Source of the DNA: Brugia malayi
Lineage: Eukaryota > Nematoda > Chromadorea > Rhabditida > Onchocercidae
Length of the DNA stretch: 64,000 nt
Direction: 5' to 3'
NCBI RefSeq assembly: GCF_000002995.4
Contig: NW_025062479.1
Location: forward strand, 19,960,721 to 20,024,720
Part shown: positions 22,174-35,283 of the stretch, in pieces
How positions within the stretch are numbered: the first letter of the stretch is position 1
Layout of the letters: each line of letters begins with the position of its first letter
Translations under genes and position numbers: made by a program
The notes under the pieces: model-generated
Database searches by the model: none
What the model saw: only the letters and a program-made list of their open reading frames with translations
What the model was told of the DNA's origin: nothing

Positions 22174-25100
22174 CACACGACTGCTATTATCTTTCTCCTT
22201 TTAAATTTCAATTACCTTAGCAAAACTTTGAACTTTAGTTATTAAAATCATCAGATATGTGATTCTCGAATTATTCACTTAAACCTATATCAAATCAAAC
22301 CAAAATTATTCAACATTTTTCTAAAACCACTGCTTGAATGAAAAAAAAAAAAAAACGCAAACGTTTATATATTAATCGTATTAGTTCATTAATAATTTAA
22401 AATTTAAATTAATATGATATGAAACAAATAAAAGATTTAATGAAATTAAAGTAAATATGTTATAAGTGTGAAACATTGAATAAAATCAAATGCTGCAAAA
22501 AATGATAGAATGTTTAAAAATTGCATTAAAATTTTACGAACAAATAATGAAAAAAGTGTGAAGTAGTTAGCTATTCCTTCACCTTTCTTATTTTCTTATT
22601 TTATTTGCATTTTTCTATTTTTGAATTTTTTTAAATTCTTCTAGTATCTAATAATAATTCTAATAATAAGATTAATTATTTGATAATGAAGATTGGCAGT
22701 AGCTACAAAAAAGGTTCATGGTTATCATAATAGTAAGTAGTGGTAAGATTTTCTCATTATCATTTAATGAGAAGTGATAATGCCTACAAGAAATTGTAAT
22801 AGTTGCAGTTATAAATAATGATAAGGTGAATTGAGTGATAATAAAAAAATTGACACTGCCTGCAAAAAATCCTCACAGTTACTGTAGTAATAAGTAATAA
22901 TAAAAGTTAATTAAATAGTAATGGAGATGGATAATAGCTTGAAGAAATATCAGATAGTTTTATAGTGATATATAATGATAAAATTGTATGTATATGTAAG
23001 TGATAACAAGAATTGACAATGGCTGTAGATAATAGTAAATTAAAAAAAAAAAAAAAAAAAACTGAGTTAAAAAAGCAAATAAGCATTTGCATTCAACAAT
23101 ATTTGCTTGAATTATAATTCAGCAAAAAAAAAAAAAAAAGATTTGTTTACCTATTTACTTACTTCGTGTTAGCTAATGTTATCAGATGTGTTTCTAGCCT
23201 CTTCATTAATTATTCAAGCAATATTGATTATAATATATCAAAGATTATGATGTAAACAATAATGGTTACAAATAAGAAATGATATTTTTCACTGGATAAT
23301 TTTTTTTTCTTTTTTGATCAAAAAATTTGATTTAACGTATGATGAGAATTGAATGAAGTTGACAACAAGTTGACAACTTCAAATAGAGATTTCTTTGGCA
23401 TTCATTTTGAGCTATTCGTTTTCTATCTGTCAATTTCATTTATATTTTTAATCAATTTGTTTTATCTGTTCACAATTATCAACACATCTCCCTGATGAAT
23501 AGAAAAAATGAATGAATGTAAATTTATCAATTTAAAAAAAATTTTGTTTACTTATTTAAAAATGATGGCATTTCTATAAAAAAAAAAAAAAAGCTAATAC
23601 CTCATTTATCTTTCCTTACTATTTATCAATTTTAGTAATCATTATTTTTTCTCAATACTTAAGTAGTTATTATGAATAATAAATTTTTTTTTCGCAGAAT
23701 TGTTTAACAACTTAAAATTGCTGTGACAAAAACAAAAAAAAAACATTTTATTTCAAAATTTTTCTTATTCATATTCATTTGGAATAAAAAAGAAAGGAAC
23801 TGAAATATTTTGCAATTATTTCTAATTTTTTCAAATAAGAAATTGAACAATAATAACAAAAAAGTGCAATGTTAATTGCATTTTAAAAACATTTGAATAT
23901 TTAAAATTTAAAAATATGAAATTTTTACAAAAATTAATTAAAATCTGAGCTGAAAGAAAAAAAAAAAACATCATTTGGGACAGAAAATAAAATAAATAAA
24001 AAAGAATGCGAAGTGTGTTAATCATTTCCCTCTTTCAGACCGGTAAATTTATTTACATAAAAAATCGTTTCAAATCCAGAGAACATTTTCAAAAAAAAAA
24101 AGGTAGACGTTCTTCAGTTTTTTTATTATTCATTTCATTTCGTTTTATTAAGTTTATTAAGTATGAAAAATTTATAATTAATACGTATTATCCAATATTT
24201 TTATAATACGTTTGCATAAATAGTAACTTCCGAGTTAAAAATACATAACATTTAACTTTTAATTAATTATTGTAATTTTTACATCGAGTTTTATTTATTT
24301 TTTTTTTTCAATTCTTTGCTTTTTTTACAAACCAGTTTACAAACAATGCAATTTCAATTCATTTATGAAAAAAGATTGATGTAATTTAAATGCCAAAATA
24401 AACAATGGAAGCAAATATTTCAGAAAATGAAATTTAATAACGAATTATTTTCTATTGTGCATTTATCATATATATATATATTTAAAAATGTTTGAATCAT
24501 AAAAATTAAAAATGAAAATGACGTAAACACTTATAACAAATAAAGAGCTTTTATAAATAAATATTTGTGCAAACATACTATAGTGCACGTGGAAGAATTT
24601 TTTTCAAATCTAAAAGTTTTAAATTGCTATTGATGCAAAAATTTGTTTTAGCATTGAAATTTCAATTATATAATAATAAAAAAAAAAAATGAAGCAATTA
24701 ATTAAAAAAAAAAACACAAAAATAGTAAAAAATAACATCAGAAATGTAAAAAAATTAAAAAAAAAGCAGTAAAATTAAAAACGAACTTATTTCAGCTATT
24801 TTAATTTTCAATACAATTATTAAATGATTAAAATAAGTTGCAAAAAAAAAAAATAAAGTAATTAAATATAGGAAAATAATCAAAAATGACGAAAATAGTT
24901 GTCAATATGCAGAGAATGGATAAAAATTCTCACACTATTTACTATATTTGAATTTATCAATTCGAACAGAATAAAAATTAAGTGATCGTTAAAATGTTCA
25001 AATCAAAATTAGAAAAAAACACATTTTACATCTTATTTATTGCATATTCTCACAATCTAGAATAAAATTTAATAAAGAAATTGTATTTTACTTAAGCTAG

Positions 25101-25352
25101 CTATGATTCAAATATTAGCAGCTATTGAATTACCATTGATTTTTACATTTACAATTATATTACATTGTCTCACAGATTGATAACATTTCAAGAAATTAAA
25201 AAAAAGTGCTTGAAATTGATTGGAAAGTTAGATTTATTTAAAACAATATTTGAAAAAAAAAGGGAACAAATGAAACAAAAATAGTATACTCACAAAATTT
25301 TAGTATTTTATGAAACATTTTAATTAGGTATTATTAATGAATTTTTTTGCAC

Positions 25353-25388
<36 letters not shown>

Positions 25389-28300
25389 AGGAAAAAAGAA
25401 ATGTTCAAAATTTTTTTTTCATTGGTAATTAGCAAGGAGAAAAGAGGAGAATCGCTGAGTATTTTAATTTTGTTTTGGTTAAATTGATGCTAACAGGTAA
25501 ATAATTAAGCCTACACTTGTAAGAGTCCATGCTGAATTATAATTTATTGTAATTATAATGTTATTAATTCATTTTTTAAAAGAATGCATATTTTTGAAAT
25601 TTATTGACATAAAAATGCACATTAATAACAAAGATATCCAACTGATAATAAATGGTGAAAATATTTCATCATATTTAACAAATTAAACAAATTCTAACTT
25701 TAAAGTAATATTTGTACCTCGAAAACTTTATAGCACCATAAATTCTGGTTAAATTCTTAACTAATGAAAATAAATGTTAGTTGAATTGATTTTACAATTG
25801 GTTTAAGATAGAAATTGTCTTTCATACAACAAAATATTATTGCATAATTTGCTGTTTGCATATTTCAGAATTTTAAAAGGAAATTGACATTTCTATTATC
25901 ACACAAAATATTTAAATAATATATTGCAACATTTACAAACAATTTTAGTACTTTCCTTCATGCCAAAAATATATTATTGCGTAAAATATGCGTGAAACGT
26001 ATATTAAATAATTAATATTTTCCATTTATGAAAAGCAAATTCATTCTAACAAAATATTATTACGTAATGTGTTTACATATACGCGATGTAAAATTAAACA
26101 TATCTACGATAACAGTGAACATTTAGAAAAGTGCGTATGCTGCAATTATGCAAAGATAAATAAATAAATAAATATGTATTATGCAAAAAAAAAGTCTATA
26201 ATGTTAGTCATATTAATAATAGCATTGATTTCTATTAATTCGATTAATTTGGACTTTATTAATTTGATTGAATTAGGATTTTTTATTAATTTAATTATTT
26301 GAGGTAAATCGAGGTTTATTCGTTTTTATAAGAGAAGGTATGTGTATAATTTGCTTCTTTTCTTCTCTTCAATACATCATAAAATTTAAAACTGACAAAT
26401 ACAATTTGATTGTTTAAATATAATGTAAAGGGAAATACAGCCTCGAGGATTACTGCATTGATTTTCTTTTTCTTTTTTTTTTTTTTTTTTTCTGCATATT
26501 TATCACTTTTGCGATTTTTAATGCTAATGTTGTTTTGCTTTTTGTTCCTTTTTGTTCCTACTTCATCGTGAACTTAACTATTAATTGGCTAGTTAACTAT
26601 TACTTAATTTATGCCAATAAAATCACAGATTCCGAAAGAGAGAGGGAAAGAGAAAGAAGGAAATAGTTGATAAAAAAAGGTAAATTTTTTAATTGAGAAC
26701 AATAAAGTGAGAGAGAAAATACAAAAGGAGAAAGAAAAATTCGCTCGTTTGCATTTCTTAATTTTGTTTTTTTTTTCAGAAGCATTTGTATTTATTCTTG
26801 CAGAAAAATAAAAATAAGAAATATAAACGAAGAGCTAAATTAGATACTAGTCAAATGGATAAATGAATTATGAATTATATGTTAACAACAACAGCAATTG
26901 TAAAAAAAGCAGAATAACAGTCACGTACGTCATATAAACACATACGTGAAGTTTGCAGATGCGATAAACACGGACATCATATCCGCATATATGCGATATT
27001 TGTGAACATACAGCCAACTGTCAAAGTTAATTAATATTTTTTTTGTTTCTAATTTCTCAAACAAAAATATTTGGTACAAATTCTACTTTGTTCATATAAC
27101 TTTCACATAATTATATTGTAAAGTAGTAATAATAATATGTTGCAGTTCATAAGTTTAACTAATAACATTTTTGCATCATTAAATTTAGGTATCACGTATA
27201 ATCAACAAATTATTTAAGCGTATGGATGATTTACGTAATGAAATAATTTCGTTGTTGTAACAAATAGAATACAAAATACCTGAATGATAGTTGTAGTAGA
27301 TTAAAGAGATCAGATAAAAATGGCTTAATTTAATGAAAAAGTATACTTAAACTTTAACTTTAACATTTTTATTTTTCTCAGTCAATTTCAATTAATATAT
27401 AGAAATAGCAGGATAAATTACGAATTGAACAGAATATTTTTTGCATACAAGTACAAATTTATAATATGTATAGCTTTATTAAAGACTATTTCATTCTATT
27501 CCATCCAATTTTGATTGAATCTATCAAAAATGATTAACTTTAAATTATCGTTCTAATGGCTTAAACACACACACACATACAGACACAGACATATATACGT
27601 ACACTCAGATTTATGTATAAAGAGAAAGTGAAAAGTTAGAATTTGCAAAATTCGATTTTATTTTATGGTCACAAAGACGAAGCACAAAATAGCTCCAACA
27701 ATCGAAAAAGGAAGAAAAAAAGAGAAAACTTTCAAATTTTTTCACAATAAGTTTCTGTTTTCTTTCTTGAAATTGCTGTGTTCCAGTTAAAGAAGACGAA
27801 GAAATATATTGAAATGATCTAATAAATGGAAAAAGTAAATTTTGATTATAATCCCGCCAAAACAAAGTATTATTTGGCGCTAATGAACTAACAACAGTGT
27901 AACAATTATCTAACATACATGCATACATTTATTGATTTGTCTCATTTAGACAAAATATTGCAGTTCAACAGATTATCCCAGTAATTAAACTATCGAACTA
28001 TCAAAAAAAAAGTTAGGTTATATTAAAATTGAATTGATCAGTGATAGTTATGATGATAGAGTATGTGAAAAGATAGGAAATTTTCAACTGAGTTAATTAC
28101 ATCATCATAGAAAATTGTTGATCAAAAATTTTTCCTTCTTTTTTTTGTTGCTGTTGTTTTGATAAATATGAAAAATTACTGTTATTCCTAATTAATTATG
28201 GTATAATTTAAAAATGTTTGGAATTGATCAAATTTAATCGAAGTTTCGAAAATACTAAAATGTATGAGATGGAATAAAATAAATGAACGAACATTCAAAT

Positions 28301-30643
28301 TACATTGAATTTGTTTTAAATTGAACCAAATTAAATTAAGAATAAATTTTAGCTTTTCTGATAAGATTTTAAGGCAAAGTTTTGAGGTAGCAAGGAAAAG
28401 AAGAAAAAGAGAGAGAGAGAGAGAAAAAAAAAGACAAGAAAATGAAAATGAAATGAAAAATGTTGGGAGTAAATCATTTTCTTTTTTTTTTCTTCCGTTT
28501 TTAGTTCATTTAACATTTGCCATCTTATCCTCATTTTCTCTTGTCTTTACCTTTTTTCTTTTTCCTTTTTATTCTTAATTTTTTTTTTTCTTCTCAAAGG
28601 TAAAATGTAATTGGATCGATTGATATTTATATTATGCATGCACACACACATATGTGCATTATTTAAATTACTTTTCACGTGAAGTATTTATTTCTTGTTC
28701 GGAAAGCAATTTAATATTTTAAATAAATTGAAATGATTTGTAAAAACAATTTTAATATTTTCTTTTCTTAAAAAAACGCGAAAAAATGAAGCAGAAAGCG
28801 AGAGAGAGAGAAAGAGAGAGAGAGAAAGAGAGAGAAAGAAAGAATAAAAGAAGGAACGAACGAATATGTTAAGGGCGATAAAATGATTCACAGAAAGCCA
28901 AGAAACTATGAAAGTCTGAGGCTTTAAATGTGCCTAAGGCATGCTAACTTACTGCTTACGTAAATGAATAATAACAGAATTTACTTCTCTATTGCCTATT
29001 TATTAGTATGAATGAAATTTGAAATTTCTTACAAAACGAAGAATTAAAAAATGAAATGCTTTAGCATAAATATGAGAATGAAAAAGGAAGAAGAAACAAG
29101 TAAAAATTTATTTAAATTATTTATAGAAAAGAAATGGTTGAGATTTTGTTGAAATCTAATAATTAATATAAATTCCTTTCGAGATTTTCAATTTATCACT
29201 TTGAATGTTAATAAATTTAGCAAAGAACTTATACATATTATATGAAAAATGTAATTAATAATAGGTGAATTTTGTGAAATAAATATCCAGGGTGATTTTC
29301 ACATAACTATGCGATGAAGTGTTTTACTCTGCTAGAAAATAATGAAATTTATGTTTAAAACCATACACATCATATTACAGTTATTTAACGACAACAAACG
29401 TAATGAATGAAATAATAGAAAATAATTATCTTAAGATTATTTCACAGTTATAAGGTAGTAATTGAGAAGAATAAAAATGAATTCTGAAGCTAATAAGAGA
29501 AAATGAGAAATAATGAAGTCAATTTCGTTACGAATTAATGTTATTTGTCGCAGTAACATTACAACTTAATGTGAAAATCAAACAGCAGCTAATTCTTCCT
29601 AATTTGTTCTGCTTAGAATGAACAAAAATAAAATTTTTATGCCATTTTTTTCTCGAATATTTTGAAATGTTAAAATTTACATTTAAAATTTCAGTTTTTG
29701 ATAAAAGTTATTTGTCTGTGAGAAAAAATCTTCATTTTCTTTAAATAATTTTAGAGCATTTGCTTTATTGTTTTTTCATCTCAAAATTTGATGTTAGTTA
29801 TAAATTACTACAAATAATGAGCAAAAATTATTTAATATAATAATAAAAGTTCATACCTAACATTTAAAACAAAATAAATAGAAAATGCAATTTGAAACTA
29901 TGAATCTTAATTTTGAGGTAATTTTATATCTCATTTTACATTTCACTTTAGTACTTAATGAAGCATATTTTAACACATCAAAAAGATCAAGTTGATATAT
30001 ATTATTTATGATCATTTGAGTAGCTTACATATTAAAGTTGTTTATTGCTATCCTAAAATTAGTTTTTAACATTAGGATGATTATCAGTTAATAAAACATA
30101 ACTTTCAGTTAATTTTCTTAAAATGAAAACTCAAATATCAATCATCCTATAGAGTAATTATCGAGGACCATTACTCCTTAATTTCATCAACTACGTTTGA
30201 AAATGACAGAAATATATTCAACCGAACTTGTATACTTATTTATCAGCAATTTTGATTGAAATTTCGATGTTTAAAAGTTTTTTTTTAGATTTAGAACACT
30301 TTACTTTAAATATTGATTCCGCCATATCTTTGCAAAATTCGACAATTTTTAAGGCAAATAATTTTCAAGTTGTGACATTTGTGTATGTGACTATAGTTTC
30401 ACATTAAACTTATAATGCATAATGTAAAGTAAGTTTTTCAGTATAATCTATAAAACTTACAGGTAACAGTAATAGAAATATATACTTACACAGTGATAAT
30501 ACGCGATGGTAAGTATAGTATATGGTTTTAAAACTTCCAATTGCTAATAACGACTGCAGTACATTTTATAATAGCATATTAGTTGGGCATATAGCATAAA
30601 TCACAATAGCATATTATTTATCTTGCAAAGCTATTTGTGCTCA

Positions 30644-30671
30644 CGTGTGTCACACGTATGTCATACGTGTG
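30644..30671. promoter_or_regulatory. overlapping perfect palindromes of CACACGTATG type
   Basis: CACACGTATG (30651-30660), one base, then its exact reverse complement CATACGTGTG (30662-30671). A second perfect dyad, CGTGTG-T-CACACG, spans 30644-30656 and shares its right arm with the first. ACGTG cores resemble bHLH-PAS/bZIP sites. It lies about 840 bp upstream of the NADAR start. Confidence 0.45.
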
Positions 30672-30789
30672 TAGCGTAAACACTTAATAACAAAATTTGA
30701 TAAACGTTCATTTAACTACCGAACAAAACAAAATGCGACAAAGCATTTTTCATTTTTAAGTTCCCAATAAATTCACTCTTGCACTATAA

Positions 30790-31060
30790 CGCTGTATAAA
30801 CTGAACAGATTCACGCCAAGCTAGTCTACCTACCGTTTCCTTAGAAAGTTTTGGGATCTTTGGTGCTCGAATAAGTGGATGGATGATATGGTGAGTGCCA
30901 TCGTGGTGTTTGGTGATGCTATGTAATGCTTATCCCGGGACTTACTGGAAGTGGTGTGTTGTGTCTGGTGTCGAGATAATCTCTTAGTCGAATTGTAACA
31001 ATAATTTATAACATTAAATTCCAACATTAAGTCATCGAGTGCACCCTCTTGTCGCCCTAC
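30790..31060. other. locally GC-richer block upstream of NADAR gene, unidentified
   Basis: A compact block with clearly more G and C than the flanks, rich in GGTG/TGGTG. On the minus strand there is a short ORF ending at a donor-like GTAGGT; on the plus strand no convincing frame. It could be promoter/5' UTR sequence, a noncoding RNA gene or an orphan exon. I do not recognise an snRNA or tRNA in it. Confidence 0.3.
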
Positions 31061-31463
31061 AATTTTACGATGAAATTTTTACTTCTTGTGTAACTTTGAT
31101 TGTTTCACATTAGATATATTTTTATTATATCCAGCTTAAAAGCAATATCGTTGCCTAGTTTTTGCTTACAGTGCAAGAAACTTCTCATATCGTCAGCCTC
31201 TTTGATAGTAAAACAAGTAATGTTTACTTTCTTTCTCATGTTTTTGTTATTTCTCTACAGGGAATTTCCTCGATGTTTTCCACAAGTATTTTTCTCGAAA
31301 TCAGTGTAATTCTCTTTTGCTTTCTCACCATTCTGTTTTCTAAATAATTTTCAGTTTTCGGGTTACGGTTTTGTGTTTTGAAGTCGGTATATTCCAGCGC
31401 TTTTTTTTTCTGCCCTAAGTTGAACTCTTCCTGAAATAAGTTCAACTAATTTCACTTATTTGT

Positions 31464-31465
31464 AG
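31464..31465 (+). promoter_or_regulatory. candidate SL trans-splice acceptor of NADAR gene
   Basis: TTTCACTTATTTGTAG ends here, 39 bases before ATG 31504, with no ATG between. Fits a trans-spliced 5' end. Confidence 0.45.
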
Positions 31466-31503
31466 GGTCACTCAACGGGGAACGGTACACTATTTGGTTT
31501 GGG

Positions 31504-33976
31504 ATGAGCTTCGCCGGAGTCGGAACGCGAGGTAATAATCCATATTTATTTTAAGAAGTTTTATTTCGTGAAGCAAAGAATTGAGACTTCTTTTAGTAGT
31601 CGTAGAAATGTATTGCCTGTCTCGAGTAATGTTTTTCGACATCTGAAGTATTTTTTGTAGTGAGTAATTCAGAAGCACATTTTCTTTAGCGTACGGGAAG
31701 TTGAAATCCTTTTAGATAAGACCAGGAAAAAAAAATGAATGGTGCAGTCGGTCATATTTATGGAAGAAGTGAGTATTTGCCCCAAACAGTTGAATGGGTC
31801 AAATCGGGCAGTTATTGTAAAGAACATCTGCACCATTGGGAAGGTTTCAAGAAGCTGGTTATTGTTGTCTCATTTAGGGTACGGAGATTTTGCCGGTTTG
31901 GGAAATTTCAACAATTTTGAAAGCAGTGTTGATCATCAACAACCACCACACATTGCAATGGACGAAGGAGCTACCCCTCAACCGCTTTCGGGCAACGGTC
32001 GTCGCTCGGGCAACAGCACTTATAACTTGCAGCAGGTAAGGGGAATGAGATTTGAATGTCGAATTTTGCCTTAAATTCAAGGAATTCTCTACCGACGCTT
32101 TTGTAAAGATTGATTATAGTGTACAATCGGATATGTTGCGTGAGGGCATCTCAATTGCAGGAAATTATTTGGATTAAGCAAGATTCGGCTCAGATTCGCA
32201 ACGCTGTTGTTCTGCTGGAAAAGGAAAAGGATAACTTACGACAAGCAGTTCGGAAACTCAAAGTCTGAATACTTTTCCAAACTTTGTTAAACCTTTTTTT
32301 CAAATCCTCAATAGATTTAATTTATAGTTTCCAAGGGGTGTGCGTGAATACATAGTTTGCGTTTGTAGTCGTAAACATTTATCACTGTTAACATATCACA
32401 AACGTTATGATTCCACTCAAGTTTCATGTCTAATACTATGTCGTTTTTGGCTACGTCGAATTTCTGGGTATCGTGGAGAGCGTTGTTCACAACGTCCTTT
32501 ACATTCCAGTTTCCCGATACACACTTCAATATGGTGATGAAATGTTTTGGAGTATTGTTGATTCCATGTTTCAGTTGGAAAACGCACGAGTGAAGCAGAA
32601 GGTAAAGCGCATGCAGGAGACCATCAATGGGTTGAGTGGAGTATCAGCTGAAACAGATAATCTCAAAGTTGGGGCAACTGAGGCGGATTTGGATTATGAC
32701 GATATTGGACGTGACTTCATTCTTGTGGGAGGTCTGCATATTGTTTAGAATTTATCTCAGCATTATGTTAAGTAGTTAGAGAGAATTATATAAAAAAATT
32801 TTTTTTTCTCTTTAACTTCACAAATTCCATGTAAAGATTTATTTGCAGGTGCTCAGGATCCCCTTAGTTTGAGATTCGAAGTTTCTATCCGGGATGAGAG
32901 AGGCATCGAGCATAAATCAGCTGAGCGCTATTACTGGTAAATTTCATTAGGTTAAAGTTTATAAGTTTTTTCCTCTGCATAGTAAATCGTTTGGTATTGC
33001 AGTTGTTGCTGATGTGAAACTACGTGGAATTATTGTTTTTAGGTACAAAATGGCCGAACATTTTGGAGATACAGAAACAATGGCAAAAATTCTGGATGCT
33101 CCTTCCACAATCAAAGCAGAAGAAGCAATGAAGGACATTAAGGATTTCGATGAGGCGAAGTGGAATGAAGTAATTTACAATCCGTTATCATTTTCATCGC
33201 AGTGTTATGAGATTAATTGTCTGGAAGTGTATTTGAAGTTTATGAACACTCTGTATTATTTCTTATCAGTCAATTGATTTTTCAGGTGAAAATGAATGTA
33301 TGGGAAACTGGCCAGCGTCTGAAGCTCGAGCAGACACGCTGGATTGCTAATCTGCTAGTTTATACCGGGAAGACATATATTGCTGTTGCTTCGCAAGATA
33401 AAGTATGCATTTTTGAGAAAATTTGAAGTTTCAGAATTTATTTACATATATTTTAAATTATTCAGAATATATTACTTCTTTTGTAGGTTTTCGGTACCGG
33501 TTGGCGTAAAAATCGTGATGAGGCAAATAAGCCAATTTTCTGGGATGGTGAGAATCAGGGCGGTAAAGCGCTTATGAGACTTCGTCAACAAATCAAAGAA
33601 ACACACACTTGGTCAGGCCCATATGAAGAACAGGTAGGTTTTTGTTCGTGTATATACATGTTAGTAAAATTTCAGTGCATATTTTATGCATACTGCTAGA
33701 AATGATTACCCGCAGTATTAAATTTATATGATTTCTTTTTAATCACGGCTATAGAAAAATTGTTTATTTGCACATTATGGAAGAACTGTTTTTTATATTT
33801 AGGAAATAGAAAAGCGTTTCAATGAGTTGAAGAAGTACGTCTGGCGCCGTATTGACCCAGCACGTCGTCTTGGGATCCTGCGTGGTCGTGCGCGTGGTTT
33901 TGGACGCCGTGGTGGCTATGGCGGTCGTGGTTACGGTGCACCAAGCGCTGGTTTCCCACAGACAATTCGCCATTAA
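31504..33976 (+). CDS. coiled-coil, NADAR-domain and RGG-tail protein, 9 exons
   Basis: Predicted 365 residues. Exons: 31504-31531, 31878-32035, 32161-32262, 32575-32731, 32849-32936, 33043-33169, 33286-33402, 33487-33633, 33803-33976. Layout: Gly/Asn/Gln-rich head (1-62), coiled coil (about 63-120), NADAR/YbiA-like domain (about 145-300), Arg/Gly-rich tail with GRARGFGRRGGYGGRGYG (about 330-350). NADAR signs: SAERYYWYKMAEHFGD, FDEAKW, LLVYTG, WDGENQGGKALMRLR. Known members are N-glycosidases that act on ADP-ribosylated guanine or riboflavin intermediates. The coiled coil and RGG tail suggest oligomerisation and RNA or chromatin contact, which is inference. The usual LSNF motif reads LSLRF, and the E-S-x-x-D-x-W-G motif reads A-S-Q-D-K-V-F-G, so activity may differ. 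Codons are visibly richer in G/C than in neighbouring genes. Confidence 0.85.
31735..31768 (+). other. possible alternative first exon of NADAR gene
   Basis: ATG 31735 opens MNGAVGHIYGR plus one base and ends at a donor GTGAGT. The phase is identical to that of the first exon at 31504-31531, so it would splice cleanly to 31878. Both first exons are Gly-rich. There is no strong polypyrimidine acceptor directly before it, only CCAG near 31723. Confidence 0.35.
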
Positions 33977-35283
33977 TCCAGCCGTTTAGGAGAAGAATTT
34001 GACTTTGAGTTATCAGAAAACTAGTGGTGTTTTAAAAGTGCTGATTTCTTTCTGCGTCACTATTGTACTATTTGTACACATAATAATAATTGATAGCTAT
34101 TTCCAATGACGCTCTTCATTTCACGGTTTCTTATTTGTTTTTTCTTTCTTCGCCCCGTTGATTTTTGCACCGCTTTGTCGGCGATTTATTCTTCTTTCAT
34201 CCACAATAATGCATTTTTTTTTCCTTTTTTTTTTTGGACGAGAGCACCTGTTTCTTCATCATTTATTGTCATCATCAGGTTGATGATTGGATTGGTGGTC
34301 TTCCTGCTATTAAATTATTCCATTTTATGTGATTGATTTTTGATTTTCTCTATCGATAAAAAAATTTTTAAAAGTCTCCTTAGAAGCTTTTTTTTCCAAG
34401 TTTCTTAAAAGCTGAAATTTTAGAATTTTTCTCCATGTAACCATGTTTTTTAAGTTATTTCTTTTCTAGAACTCTATATTTCCGCGGAAATTTTCATGCA
34501 TTTCCGACGTAGCGGTCATTTCTTTAATTTCACAACATTTTTTTGCCTGTTGCGGTTTTGTGATTAACTTTTCAAAGTTTTATGTTTGCGGTTTATGGGA
34601 GATGAGTTTTAACCGTTTTGTGTATTTTTTTTTCTGGTATTATACGTAGAACTGAAAAAAAAGAAAAAGTAGTGTTGTCATATTGGTGTATGTTGTCTTC
34701 AGGTAAAGCAAAATTTATGCAGGCATCATGAATTGCAGTGAAAAAATTCCAAGTATGACAGTTTTTTAAAAGTTATGTCGCAGCATATTATGTTTGTTAA
34801 AAGGATTTTTTTAGTAATAAATTGTTCTTTTCATTATACTTGTTAAGCATGACAGGTTGCCATGAAATTAGTTAAAACAGATGTCTGTGATATGGCAGGT
34901 TGAAGTCCTTATGAGTGGTTGGGAGTGACCTGTGATGGATGGAATTGGGCACTTCTCGGTTGGTACTTTCAAGAACGAGGCGTTTTTTAGCACCATGGGA
35001 ACACTTTCAAATAGTGTCAATATGCATGTTTCAAATTAAGATTATAGCAATGCGGTAGGTGGTAGGCATTTACAAGACAAGCAACTATATGTTCATTCTT
35101 GCATTAAGTTGATTTGGTAGGTTTTCGTTTTATGTTTCATATGGTGCAGATCTACCCCACCCATATTTAATCTTATATATAATTAAGCTTCTATTCATAG
35201 ATAAAATTAAAATTTTATTTCCCATTTGTCACATATAATACCATTACATAAAATAAAATATAAAAATGATAAAGAAGGGAAAT
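33977..35283. other. convergent intergenic region, NADAR/kinase, with a GC-richer block
   Basis: Contains the 3' ends of both genes. A plus-strand AATAAA is at 34816-34821 and a minus-strand AATAAA at 35214-35219, the latter about 65 bases past the kinase stop. The stretch 34850-35060 is less AT-rich than expected for spacer DNA, but no frame in it resembles a protein. It may be 3' UTR or a noncoding RNA. Confidence 0.4.
35214..35219 (-). other. polyadenylation signal of kinase gene
   Basis: AATAAA on the minus strand about 65 bases past the kinase stop codon, a typical spacing for a short nematode 3' UTR. Confidence 0.5.

Larger units (their letters stand above)
22174..31463. other. 9.3-kb divergent intergenic region, Kir/NADAR
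   Basis: No coding exon recognised on either strand. It is AT-rich with long homopolymers (poly-A about 25353-25386, poly-T about 26471-26491), GA tracts at 26635-26660, 28400-28425 and 28798-28850, CA-rich tracts near 27567-27590 and 28640-28652, and TACGT-rich palindromes near 26922-26948 and 30644-30671. The final 700 bp become less AT-rich approaching the NADAR gene. Contains the promoters of both flanking genes. Confidence 0.5.

Noticed and set aside
28321..28578. Arg/Glu/Lys-rich frame followed by Phe/Ser
   Set aside because: GA and TTC microsatellites; no exon features.
30950..30990. Possible U1-like snRNA start (ACTTACTGG)
   Set aside because: The word resembles a U1 5' end only weakly and no U1 stem-loops or Sm site follow.
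30830..31027. Minus-strand frame in the GC-richer block, ending near a GTAGGT
   Set aside because: No matching downstream exon on that strand and no family similarity; kept only as an unidentified block.
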